Below, piece by piece: positions 19,258-28,052 of a DNA stretch of 64,000 nt. The notes beneath the pieces were generated by a model. That model had not been told where the DNA came from. It was given only the letters and a program-made list of their open reading frames with translations, and searched no databases. The first letter of the stretch is position 1. Each line of letters opens with the position of its first letter. The translations under genes and the position numbers were made by a program. Origin of the DNA: Eutreptiella sp. 'Long Island Sound 2002' (lineage: Eukaryota > Euglenozoa > Euglenophyceae > Eutreptiales > Eutreptiaceae); NCBI GenBank assembly GCA_964036045.1, contig OZ038388.1, positions 31,083,759 through 31,147,758 on the forward strand, in the 5' to 3' direction.

Positions 19258-21223
19258 AGATGCTGAGCTCCAAACGCTCAAAGATCAGATGCACCTCATC
19301 ATTGAAACGCTGGGAATAAAAAATCTTTTCAAGACGCACATGCGGTCTGAGGGCGCCTCATCGGTGGAACAAGCAACAGAGCCGTCGGAGGAGGCGACGG
19401 AAATTTTTTCAATTGCTCCTTCGGTGGACTCCAAGACCACCGATGCAAGGATCAGCAGGACCAAGCTAAAGGAAAGGGTTAAAATCTCTCGTTCTGAGAG
19501 TAGGACGGCGAAGGCTAGGACTGAGGCTCAGAATGCCAAGCGAACTGCCTCCCGTACTGCCCCTCCTGCTGCTGATTCCAATACCTTAGCCCAGCTGTTG
19601 CTCGCCCATACCCTCGTTGGAGCTGGTGTGGCGAATGATGCCGCCAAGGTGTCTGCCATTACGGCCGGTGTTGGGCTGGATTCGCTTCTTAATCCTACTT
19701 CATTGCGACTTCGTCAGGTTGCCAAGCAACCGAAGTATGATGGGAACCCCCGACGTTGGCCTCAGTTCCAACGGGAATTTAAACTGTGGGTTAAGACTCA
19801 AAAACTCCAAGATGATCAGTTCCTGATGGCCCTCTTGGACTGCCTTGAGGGAGCGCCGGCCAACACTTGGCTCAGGACTTGGAGTGATCGTGAGGATACA
19901 AGTTCCCCCCTTACCTTTGATGAGGTGTGGGAACAGTTGGAGGTACGTGGATCCCGGCTGCCAGAGGACCATTATCACCAAATGTTGAAGAATTTTCCTT
20001 CATTCTCGCGATTAATCTTGCACGAAGTGCAAGACAAAAGACAGCGCTTCTGGAATTTAGTGGAAGAAGCTGAACATTCAGGCGAAAAATTTTCTAGTGC
20101 CGAGCTGAAAAATCTGATTGTTGACAAGATCCCCTCAGAAACTGCCGCCACCCTTCGGAACAAACAGTCCGAAGAAAAGGTCAAGACCTGGTGGGCGGAG
20201 GTCGAAGGCTTCGATGCCTCGGCCAACAGGTTTTCAGTCAGGGAGGCACTTCAAAAGTGCTCCCCCACGTCGTTTTCCAAGGTGAAATTCACTGAAAACA
20301 CGTGGAAAATCAAGTTTAATGAACACGAGGATCGGGACTTGTTTGTCCAAGTCCTCAACAGGGGAGTAAGTTTCCATGGCCATCGCCTGAAGGCCAAGAA
20401 CTGGGTGTTTTCGTTCACCCCGAAGGAACTCTGGGAAGAGGTTGAGCGGCTCGCCGACGCCGCCAATCAGAATTTCCATGAGGGTCTTGGGGGAAATAAG
20501 AATACCCAGCAAAACACCCAAAATGGGGCCCAAAAGGGCAACAAAAAGGTGAATGACACCCGGAATGTTCAGGATCACTGTAGCATCTGCCTTCTTTTAG
20601 GTTCTACGAACCGAGCTAAGACGCATTCCACTGGTAATCACCGATGGTCTCCTTACGATCACAAGGTGATTGGTGAAAATATCAGTAATCCGCAGAACTC
20701 AGACAGGAATGACAGACAGGTGCATGGTGGGAAGGCTGGAAAAGGGAATCCGACCCCCTCCGGTGGAAACAAAAATACTGGAGGCCCTGGCGGGTCCCAA
20801 GGCACAGGAAATCGGACTCCATCCGGCTCCGGTGGGCAGCCGAACGGCCAGAAAAATCCCAATAGCAACGCCGGAGGCGGAAATCGAAATCCAGGCCAAA
20901 CCCCTCAATCCGGTACAAACAAGGGAAATGCTCCAGGATTCCAGGGTAAAGGTAAGGGAAATCCTTCGGGAACCCCCTTCTCTGGTAAGGGCAGAGGGCG
21001 TGGCGACGGTGGAGGTCCATCATTCGGCGGCCGTGGCCGTGGACGTGGAAAGGGCAACCATCGTGTGGATCAGGTCTCAGGTGCAGATCAGGTGTCCGAT
21101 GCAGATCGAGATTACGCTGAAAATGCCTTGAATCCAGCAGATGATCCGCTCCAAGATGAGTGGGTCGACGAATCAGGGTGTGTTCACAATGTTAACGCAG
21201 TCACTGGAGGTCAGAACGCCTAG
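19250..21223 (+). CDS. Gag ORF2 of element D: capsid-like domain, zinc-finger-like motif, RGG tail
   Basis: The frame opens directly after the UGA; the first ATG is at 19289 and the end is UAG at 21221-21223. A retrotransposon capsid-like domain begins near KQPKYDGNPRRWPQFQREFK (about 19725) and continues through WLRTWSD and EVWEQLEVRG. A Cys/His cluster (HCSICLLLG...HSTGNHRW) near 20575-20650 is a plausible but atypical zinc finger. After it comes a long Gly/Asn-rich tail ending in an RG-rich nucleic-acid-binding stretch (GKGRGRGDGGG). It should form the particle core and bind element RNA. The frame continues open through the UAG into Pol. Confidence 0.85.
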   Translation, partial: FQRDAELQTLKDQMHLIIETLGIKNLFKTHMRSEGASSVEQATEPSEEATEIFSIAPSVDSKTTDARISRTKLKERVKISRSESRTAKARTEAQNAKRTASRTAPPAADSNTLAQLLLAHTLVGAGVANDAAKVSAITAGVGLDSLLNPTSLRLRQVAKQPKYDGNPRRWPQFQREFKLWVKTQKLQDDQFLMALLDCLEGAPANTWLRTWSDREDTSSPLTFDEVWEQLEVRGSRLPEDHYHQMLKNFPSFSRLILHEVQDKRQRFWNLVEEAEHSGEKFSSAELKNLIVDKIPSETAATLRNKQSEEKVKTWWAEVEGFDASANRFSVREALQKCSPTSFSKVKFTENTWKIKFNEHEDRDLFVQVLNRGVSFHGHRLKAKNWVFSFTPKELWEEVERLADAANQNFHEGLGGNKNTQQNTQNGAQKGNKKVNDTRNVQDHCSICLLLGSTNRAKTHSTGNHRWSPYDHKVIGENISNPQNSDRNDRQVHGGKAGKGNPTPSGGNKNTGGPGGSQGTGNRTPSGSGGQPNGQKNPNSNAGGGNRNPGQTPQSGTNKGNAPGFQGKGKGNPSGTPFSGKGRGRGDGGGPSFGGRGRGRGKGNHRVDQVSGADQVSDADRDYAENALNPADDPLQDEWVDESGCVHNVNAVTGGQNA

Positions 21224-21254
21224 GGGAGCCACGAAAATCGCCCCTCCCCAGGCG
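21217..21254 (+). promoter_or_regulatory. 11-bp hairpin containing the Gag-Pol UAG of element D
   Basis: Left arm CGCCT-A-GGGGAG (21217-21228) pairs with CTCCCC-AGGCG (21244-21254): 11 pairs with the A of the UAG as the only bulge, around a 15-nt loop. The UAG is 21221-21223, followed by GGG AGC. The fold was drawn by hand. The readthrough role is inferred from the open frame on both sides. Confidence 0.65.
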
Positions 21255-24200
21255 ATTTCAGGCATGATCCCCAGATTCCTTCTCGACCACTACTTGATGT
21301 AGGGTCGCTTGTCTCCTCTCCCCTGGATCCGGCAGCGGATCCTTCTGTTGTAGTGGACGAGGTTGGTGTACAGTCCAAGCACAGGGCCCGTCAGTTTGTC
21401 ACAAAGCTGTGGGTCTCTGATCGCAAGGGAAATTTCCACCCTGCCACTTGTTTGTGTGACAATGGATCAGAGGTAAATCTCCAATCCAATTCTTTCTTAC
21501 CCGACGACTGCGTGTTTGAGTCGCCTCATCCTGTTACCCTGGAGGGAGTTTCTGGACATTCTCTCGCAGGTGGGCAACGCGGTTGTTATATATCAACTCA
21601 TTTGGTCGCTCAAGACCTTTGGGAAGAAGGCAATGTGGAGGAAGCTATCCTTAAGGATGACTACTTCTATCGTGCCGACATAAAGTATGACCTTTACTTG
21701 GGCCATCCTTGGCTTAGCAAGAACAGGGTGGCGCCCGTAGGTCATCGGCGTTGTTTTTTGCTGGAGTCAGGTCCCTTGGAGCGTCCTGAATTTCGTTTTT
21801 TGCACGCAGGGTTTAAAAGTGCAGAAGAATTTTTGAAGCGAAAGGTTACACCAAAGTTTGGCGAAGATGTCACCATTGCAGAGGTGAATGGGAGTGCCGA
21901 TTACTCCCGAGAGTTAGAATGTCTTCGTAGGGACTCCCAGCCACGACGCCCTTCGCGCTGGCACTCTTCATCCTACAGAGTTGTCGACAAATGGCGCGAT
22001 ACAATTTGTGAATATTTTTATGAACACCATTCCTTTTGGCCACAGTATGATGCCTTTGCTAACCGCGAGAACAAGCGCTTCGACAAGCACTTTCGCGACG
22101 CTTGGACCCATAAATGGGACAAGAAGTTATGGATTAACCCTCCGTTTCACTTAATCCAGCAGGTCATCCACAAAATCAAGCAAGATAAAACCCAGGCGAT
22201 TTTAGTTGTGCCCTTGTGGGACGACAAGCCTTGGTTTCAGGAATTACAGGACATTTGTGTAGATTACATCGAACTTCCCAGGAAGATTAAGCTGTATGCC
22301 AGGGACGACACAGGTCCCCTGCCACAGCGGTCCTGGAGTTCGCTTGCATTCCTGGTGGATGGAAAGGTTTCTGACTCTAATTCTGCTGATTCTAGTACTG
22401 ATTCCTGTGTTGGGTCTGAATCTGAGGTTGAGCGTGATACTGATGATGAATCTATTTTTTCTGATTTTTGTCCGTCAGATACCCAAGGGGATCCAACGTC
22501 AAATGGATCCGCCTCGTCTCCCTCTTCCCCAATACGATCTACATCTAAAAGAATCTTCAGTGCACGGGCGAAGAAAAATTTTAAATCGCGCCGCAAATTC
22601 AGAGTTTTTTATGAAAAACCCCGTGTGGAAGCTTTCATAGATCCTTTCGAGGAGCTGGATCACGAAGAGAATCTCTGGAATGTCGACACTCGACCCACCT
22701 ATCTTCAAGAGGCAGTTGATACGGACCTTTTTAGGGACATCCGTAAGAAGATTCTTCCTGCCAAGGCCGAAGAAGTCGCCAAAGTTTTTTCGACAGTAAT
22801 TCCTGGCGATCAGGTGGACACTGAATTGTGTTCCAAGAAAAGAGACAAGATTTTTGAGGAACGGAAGGACACAACCCTTTCGGGGAAGTTGATCAAAGAC
22901 CCCCCTGTCCGTGGGCAGTTCGGTGAAGCCTTCATCGAGCTTCGTGAAGGTTACAAGGCGAAGAAACAGCGTCCTTATGAGAACCATGGACACAAACATG
23001 AGATACTCAGAAAAATAATCGAGAGAAATCTCAGGGAATTTGGTTGGCTTGAGGGTTGTATGACCAGCGAATGGTGCTGTGCACCCTTCACAGTCCCGAA
23101 GCCGCCGCCTGCAGACCAGAACACTATTGATGGTTGGCGAATGGTTGTTGATTTTCGCAACCTCAACGCCGAAACCAAGGCGGATTCACACCCCCTGCCC
23201 CTCATTGAGGAGGAAATCGCCAAGAGGGCAAGAGGTCGTTTGTTTTCTGTGCTGGATCTCCGTCACGGCTTTCACCAAATGCCGTTGAGGAAGGACAGCC
23301 GACCTCTCACCTGTATGTGCACGCCATGTGGCCCAGTCCAGTGGACGGTCATGCCCATGGGCCTGAAGAACGCCCCTTCGTTTTTTCAAAGAATGATGGA
23401 GGATGTGCTTTTTACAGCTCATCCTGAGCTTCGTGCCTTCGTGAGTGTGTACATAGATGACATAATCATCGCGACAGAGGGGGAGGGACTGACCGAAGCC
23501 GAGCTGGTGGCCCTACATGAAAAGCAGCTGAACCAGGTTTTGGACATTCTTGATGCCAATCAGCTGATTTGTGGGCCAAAGAAGGGAAAATTATTTTTAA
23601 AATCAGTCGAATTTTGTGGTTCTCTCCTTGAGAATGGCACCCGACGACCCAGTCCAGGGAAGCTCGTCGCTATTCAGAAGTGGAAGCGCCCTGAGACGAT
23701 CACGGAATTGAGAGGATTCCTGGGTTGTTGCAATTTTTACCACACTTTTGTGCCGAATTATGCCAAATTTGCTGCCCCCCTCACTGAATTATTGAAGGTA
23801 GGGAGAGATGCAGGCAAGGCAGGTTCAAAGGTTCGTGTCAAGTGGACTGACGAGTGCGAGGAGGCCTTCCATCACTTGAAGGCGGCCCTCTGCGAAGTCG
23901 CCACGTTGCATGTGCCGCAATTTGACCGACCCTTCTACGTAAGAACCGACGCTTCTAGGTACGCGATCGGAGCTGTCCTTGAACAGGTTGATGAAGCCAC
24001 AGGTGATCATTACCCTCTTGCATTTTGGTCTCGGAAGCTAGCCCCACGCCAAATGCAATGGTCGCCGCGTGAGCAAGAAACCTACGCCATAATCTGTGCT
24101 TTGAAAAAGTACCAATCGTGGGTTGGCACCAATCGAGTCGAGGTCCTGACGGATCATCGATCTCTGGAGTATTGGGCCACCGAACACATTGATACTGTCG

Positions 24201-26053
24201 CGAGCCCAGCTGGTCGACGGGCCAGATGGCACGAATTTCTCAGTCTGTTTGACCTCCATGTGTCGTATTTGCCTGGAAAACACAACACGGTAGCGGATGC
24301 TCTGAGCCGATGGGCTTACCCCGCTTCAGAGGGGCTGCAAAGTACCAACATCCATGGTACGGAGCAGGACCTCCACGTCGTAATCGAGTGGGATCAGGAA
24401 GAAAAAAAGCTCATTCGACGTGAATGCATGCAATGCACTGTTAAACAGCACGCATGCCCGTGTCACGACATCACGGCCTTCTCAGATCCGGCGCATGCCC
24501 ATGAGATCTGCACCAAATCACTGAAAGTCGTGGAGAAAGTCACCGATCCCTCCTCAGGGAGTGTGAAACGGTTTGACTATACCCGACGTGTAAGTGGATT
24601 TCGGTTGATCCAGGGTATTAAGCGTCGAGATCCGGCCAAAACTCCACCCCTGCCGAAAGATTCCCTGATCATCCGTGACTGGACGTCCGATTATCTGCAT
24701 GATTCCATGTTTAAAGAGGTCTTTGAGAATCTCAAATCCAAAGATGCTCACACGAATGGAATCTATGCGGAGTACTCGTTGGATGGGGGGAAGCTGTGGA
24801 TGAAGGGTAAATTGTGCGTACCAGACGCCCTGGCCCCCCGAGTGTTAAACTGGTGGCACAAATGGGAGTCCCCCCACGCACATGGCCGTAGATTATGGTC
24901 GATGATTAAACATGAGATGTTCGGCTCAAGGCTATATACTCATTGTATGAAAGTAGCCGCCGGATGTGCCCAATGTGCTGTCTCGACGCCCCCCAGCGCG
25001 AAGAAGCACGGCCATCTGAGGCCACATCCTATTCCGGAGCGCCTCTTTAACAGAGTCACCAGTGATTTCTTCTATCTCGGTGAACTCGATGACGAAGAGT
25101 GCCATTGGACCAACAAAAAGGTCAATGGAGTGCTCCTTATTCAGTGCCGTCATTCCGGCTACATTCAGGTGTTGCCTTGCAACATCGAGTCGATGACTGG
25201 CAAGGCTGCTGCCAAATGGTGCGCGCAGACCTGGATGGGAGGTTGGGACGTCCCATCCGAGGTGGTTACGGACTCAGGCAAAGAGTACACCTCCGAATGG
25301 TGGAGGGAATTATGTGCTCGCCTTGGAATCCACCACCTCAGGTGTGAAATCCACTCGCATCGAGCGCTGCCTGGCGAAAGAGCCGGCCGCTCTATTATAA
25401 ATATGCTTCGTAAGGAGCTCGCGAGTGAAAAGGATTTCCATTGGCTTGAAGTTCTCTTCGCATTGCTTCGCCGCTACCACAACACGCCTTTGTACCATGG
25501 CCTTTCTCCAAATGAAATTGTCTTTGGACGAAAGAAGTGTTGGTGGAACATGCCGTTGAATAATCCTCGCCCTTGTAAGGATGCTTCGTTGTTTTTGGAC
25601 GAAATCCAACGAGCAGAAAAAACTGTCTCGAAATTAATCGATAAGCATCAAGTTGACTGGCTTTGGGTCCAGAATCAAGGCCGAAAAAACCCCCACAATT
25701 TTGAAGTCGATGATCGAGTTTGGCTTCGAAAATCCGAAACCACCCTGGACGGAGATGATAAGCTTCTTCCCTTGTGGGAGGGGCCATTCGCTGTTACAGC
25801 GCGTCTAGGTGAGAACAGGTGGAGGATTCGTGTGGATGTCAGCAGGGAAATTGACGTTTCGGGCGATCGCCTCAAGAGAGAGATCCCCTCCCCCAAGGAT
25901 CGGGTTAAACCCCTTTTTTGGACTTCGAAATTTTTGTCCGATCGGGTCATCGAAGGGGGGAAGTACGAACTCAAGAGGATTGTACAGGCAAGACGTGACG
26001 CGAAGGGCGAATGGGAATTTCTATGTGAGTGGAGGGGCCGCCTCTCTGGATGA
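21224..26053 (+). CDS. Pol polyprotein of element D: protease, Dam-like MTase, RT, RNase H, integrase, truncated chromodomain
   Basis: Open from the codon after UAG to 26053, with no nearby ATG (the first convenient start would be GTG at 21353). Domains in order: protease-like region with CLCDNGSEVNLQS near 21455 (DNG instead of DTG/DSG) and DLYLGHPWL; a Dam-like segment at about 22000-22340 with WINPPF, matching the catalytic NPP[FY] motif of adenine-N6 methyltransferases; RT with VVDFRNLNAETKADSHPLPL and YIDDIIIA (about 23450); RNase H with RTDASRYAIGAVLEQ, EQETYAI and LTDHRSLEYW; integrase with an HH-CAQC zinc finger, SDFFYL, TDSGKEYTSEWW and GERAGRSI supplying Asp-Asp-Glu; a GPF module (PLWEGPFAV); and the start of a chromodomain (YELKRIVQARR...WEFLCEWRG) cut by element C. 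All catalytic residues of RT, RNase H and integrase are present. Confidence 0.9.
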   Translation, partial: GSHENRPSPGDFRHDPQIPSRPLLDVGSLVSSPLDPAADPSVVVDEVGVQSKHRARQFVTKLWVSDRKGNFHPATCLCDNGSEVNLQSNSFLPDDCVFESPHPVTLEGVSGHSLAGGQRGCYISTHLVAQDLWEEGNVEEAILKDDYFYRADIKYDLYLGHPWLSKNRVAPVGHRRCFLLESGPLERPEFRFLHAGFKSAEEFLKRKVTPKFGEDVTIAEVNGSADYSRELECLRRDSQPRRPSRWHSSSYRVVDKWRDTICEYFYEHHSFWPQYDAFANRENKRFDKHFRDAWTHKWDKKLWINPPFHLIQQVIHKIKQDKTQAILVVPLWDDKPWFQELQDICVDYIELPRKIKLYARDDTGPLPQRSWSSLAFLVDGKVSDSNSADSSTDSCVGSESEVERDTDDESIFSDFCPSDTQGDPTSNGSASSPSSPIRSTSKRIFSARAKKNFKSRRKFRVFYEKPRVEAFIDPFEELDHEENLWNVDTRPTYLQEAVDTDLFRDIRKKILPAKAEEVAKVFSTVIPGDQVDTELCSKKRDKIFEERKDTTLSGKLIKDPPVRGQFGEAFIELREGYKAKKQRPYENHGHKHEILRKIIERNLREFGWLEGCMTSEWCCAPFTVPKPPPADQNTIDGWRMVVDFRNLNAETKADSHPLPLIEEEIAKRARGRLFSVLDLRHGFHQMPLRKDSRPLTCMCTPCGPVQWTVMPMGLKNAPSFFQRMMEDVLFTAHPELRAFVSVYIDDIIIATEGEGLTEAELVALHEKQLNQVLDILDANQLICGPKKGKLFLKSVEFCGSLLENGTRRPSPGKLVAIQKWKRPETITELRGFLGCCNFYHTFVPNYAKFAAPLTELLKVGRDAGKAGSKVRVKWTDECEEAFHHLKAALCEVATLHVPQFDRPFYVRTDASRYAIGAVLEQVDEATGDHYPLAFWSRKLAPRQMQWSPREQETYAIICALKKYQSWVGTNRVEVLTDHRSLEYWATEHIDTVASPAGRRARWHEFLSLFDLHVSYLPGKHNTVADALSRWAYPASEGLQSTNIHGTEQDLHVVIEWDQEEKKLIRRECMQCTVKQHACPCHDITAFSDPAHAHEICTKSLKVVEKVTDPSSGSVKRFDYTRRVSGFRLIQGIKRRDPAKTPPLPKDSLIIRDWTSDYLHDSMFKEVFENLKSKDAHTNGIYAEYSLDGGKLWMKGKLCVPDALAPRVLNWWHKWESPHAHGRRLWSMIKHEMFGSRLYTHCMKVAAGCAQCAVSTPPSAKKHGHLRPHPIPERLFNRVTSDFFYLGELDDEECHWTNKKVNGVLLIQCRHSGYIQVLPCNIESMTGKAAAKWCAQTWMGGWDVPSEVVTDSGKEYTSEWWRELCARLGIHHLRCEIHSHRALPGERAGRSIINMLRKELASEKDFHWLEVLFALLRRYHNTPLYHGLSPNEIVFGRKKCWWNMPLNNPRPCKDASLFLDEIQRAEKTVSKLIDKHQVDWLWVQNQGRKNPHNFEVDDRVWLRKSETTLDGDDKLLPLWEGPFAVTARLGENRWRIRVDVSREIDVSGDRLKREIPSPKDRVKPLFWTSKFLSDRVIEGGKYELKRIVQARRDAKGEWEFLCEWRGRLSG

Positions 26054-28046
26054 AGTCACGGAGGATCTTCTCCATGGCCTCTTTCCTCTCGCCCCTCAGG
26101 GCAAACTCCCGGTGACGATACACACGGGGGTCCTGCTTCAGTCGTATCTTGGCCTCGCCATACGGTCCACGCACCGGTGGGGGAAACACAGGCTTACCGC
26201 TGAAGAAGGTATCACCATACTTCTGCTTCAGCCTGGCCCTCAATGCCTGAATCTTGGGGCAATCGTCGGACTCCGCCTTAGCTTTTCCGGGCACTTGAAC
26301 CACGGAGCTTACTTGAGGGGTAGCTACTCCGCTCGCTTTCGGCTCAGGTGGTCTTCCCAGGTAGCCCAAAGGGCCATCTCTGGTCTTGCCTCGGAATAGA
26401 TCGCCGTAGGTGGGTGGGTTACCCCCGATTGGCTCGTCCTGGCTGGATAGGTGGTCCAGCACCCTCTGCACGAAGGTGTTCCCGTCATAGGAACCAGAGA
26501 CGATCGAGTCCACTTCCCACCAGGCTTTGTCCTGGCCTTTGCCCTCACGCTAGTTTCCCCAGTCGTGAAAGGGCTGATCCATATACCCCTGAACCAGATT
26601 CCACTCCTCTTCAGTGAGGGGGTCTTCCGATTCCGATTCTTCGATGTCAACAGGGGGAACCGCAAAGCATTGCCGCCATGGCTCCGCTATAATGCGGTTG
26701 ACACACATGAAGTCCGTGGCGTCGGCCTGATCAAGGCCCCCATCCACATAGTGGAATTCTGTTGGCCATCTCTGGGGTGGCATGGGCTGTCCCTTAGCGT
26801 CCTGGTAGACACTCTCTCCAGCCGGTAGGACGACCTTGTTTAAGGTCATGTTGGTCAATGAGGCTACCCAATGTCGGGTACTCTCCTCCTCGGTGCATCC
26901 CATAGGAACAACCAGCACTGCCTTGGGGCGGTCCTTGCGAATCTTCGCTATCGCTCTTGGAATGTCCCAACGGGGGCAATGGATCCACATCAATCCCTGA
27001 TGCGGACCCCAGTGCTTCTTCCACGCGGAGTCCTGTGCGCTCCAGTACTTCTCACACACCCGAAGATGGGCGGAGGTTCCTGAAGAGAACGCATCCAGGG
27101 CCAGATCCGACGCTCCCAGGTCCGCAACCACTCGGCTCGCCACTTCCGGCCTTACGCCGTACTCCTGGTTTGCTGGCCCAGTTGGCTCAGTGCCCAGTGC
27201 GGCTACTTCGAGCTGATCGCGTTCGGGGTGGATCCATTGGCATTCCACATGGTGCTCAGGTGACGAAAGCCACGAGAGCTGGTCGTCCTGGTACAGGGTC
27301 ATGGAGGCCTGGGCCGGGAGGACGCCGGAGTCCGTCTCCATCATGAAGTCGTACCCAACGATCATGTCCCAGTCCATCTCGGCCTCGTAGAAGCGACCGT
27401 GCAGGAGGATTTCCTTGACGAGGTCTGGGCGGCTCAGCTCACGATGGTTCACGAACTGCAGCCCAATGGCCGTTTCCTTCGTGCCTCCCACCATGTACTG
27501 GCCGTTCGCCACCTTCAGCCTGACAGGTTTCCGACTGTCGGTCAGACACTCTGGTGGAAGTAGGCCAGCCTTGACCAAGCTGACTTGAGCTCCCGTGTCG
27601 ACCAACACGTCCAAAACCTTTTCCACTTCCCCGCATAAGGCACGGACCTTAAGATGCAACTGCCGCTCGCGACCGACACGGCGCACGGCGTGCAAACTCA
27701 GGATCTCCGGCCGTTCCAGAAGCTCAACAAGCGACTGGTGCAGGTCGTGGACAATGGGCTCAGGCTGCCCATCTGCAGCATCCAGCTGCGATCCGGGTGA
27801 TCCTCCGATGCTCTCGGAAAGATCATGTAGTACATCAAACACATTCTTGGTCGCCAAGGACGGACGGGTGCAAGGGTTCGTGCCTTCACTTGCCCTCACC
27901 CCGCCTCTGCGACTGGGCGCCGGATCGGGCCTTCCGCCCGCGGCAGTCCCCTTGTGCTTATCGACTCCCGACTGGGATGGTTCGGCGCTTCCCACGTCAC
28001 CATCCTGCGACCGCCCTAGCTGGGGCCCTTGGCTGCAGGGGCTCCG
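26042..28046 (-). pseudogene. Pol N-terminal part of element C (protease, Dam-like domain), RT lost
   Basis: Open in frame with ORF2 directly after the UAG at 28047-28049. The protease has VDTGAQVSLVKAGLLPP, keeping the catalytic triplet lost in A. The Dam-like domain is uninterrupted here and reads DLALDAFSSGTSAHLRV, then LMWIHCPRWDIPRAIAKIRK and KAVLVVPMG; the NPP motif of active methyltransferases is replaced by HCP. A CAG-to-TAG change stops the frame at 26550. The frame then resumes to the region just before RT (FPPPVRGPYGEAKIRLKQDP), where it is cut by the junction with D. Confidence 0.8.
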
Positions 28047-28052
28047 CTAGGG
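28014..28052 (-). promoter_or_regulatory. Hairpin containing the Gag-Pol UAG of element C
   Basis: Same 39-nt sequence and fold as in A and B, with UAG at 28047-28049 within the outer 7-bp stem. Confidence 0.6.

Larger units (their letters stand above)
17822..26041 (+). mobile_element. LTR retrotransposon D (Ty3/gypsy, chromovirus-like), nearly complete coding region
   Basis: The left border is where B's integrase stops and sequence beginning TGTAAGTGCGG starts, as expected for an LTR 5' end. The right border is the joint with the truncated RT of element C, inside a chromodomain. ORF1, ORF2 and Pol lie in one frame separated by UGA and UAG. The 4.8-kb Pol shows all enzymatic motifs and no internal stop, so D is young or recently constrained. 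The 3' LTR has been lost at the joint with C. Base composition is visibly less GC-rich than A/B/C. Confidence 0.85.
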
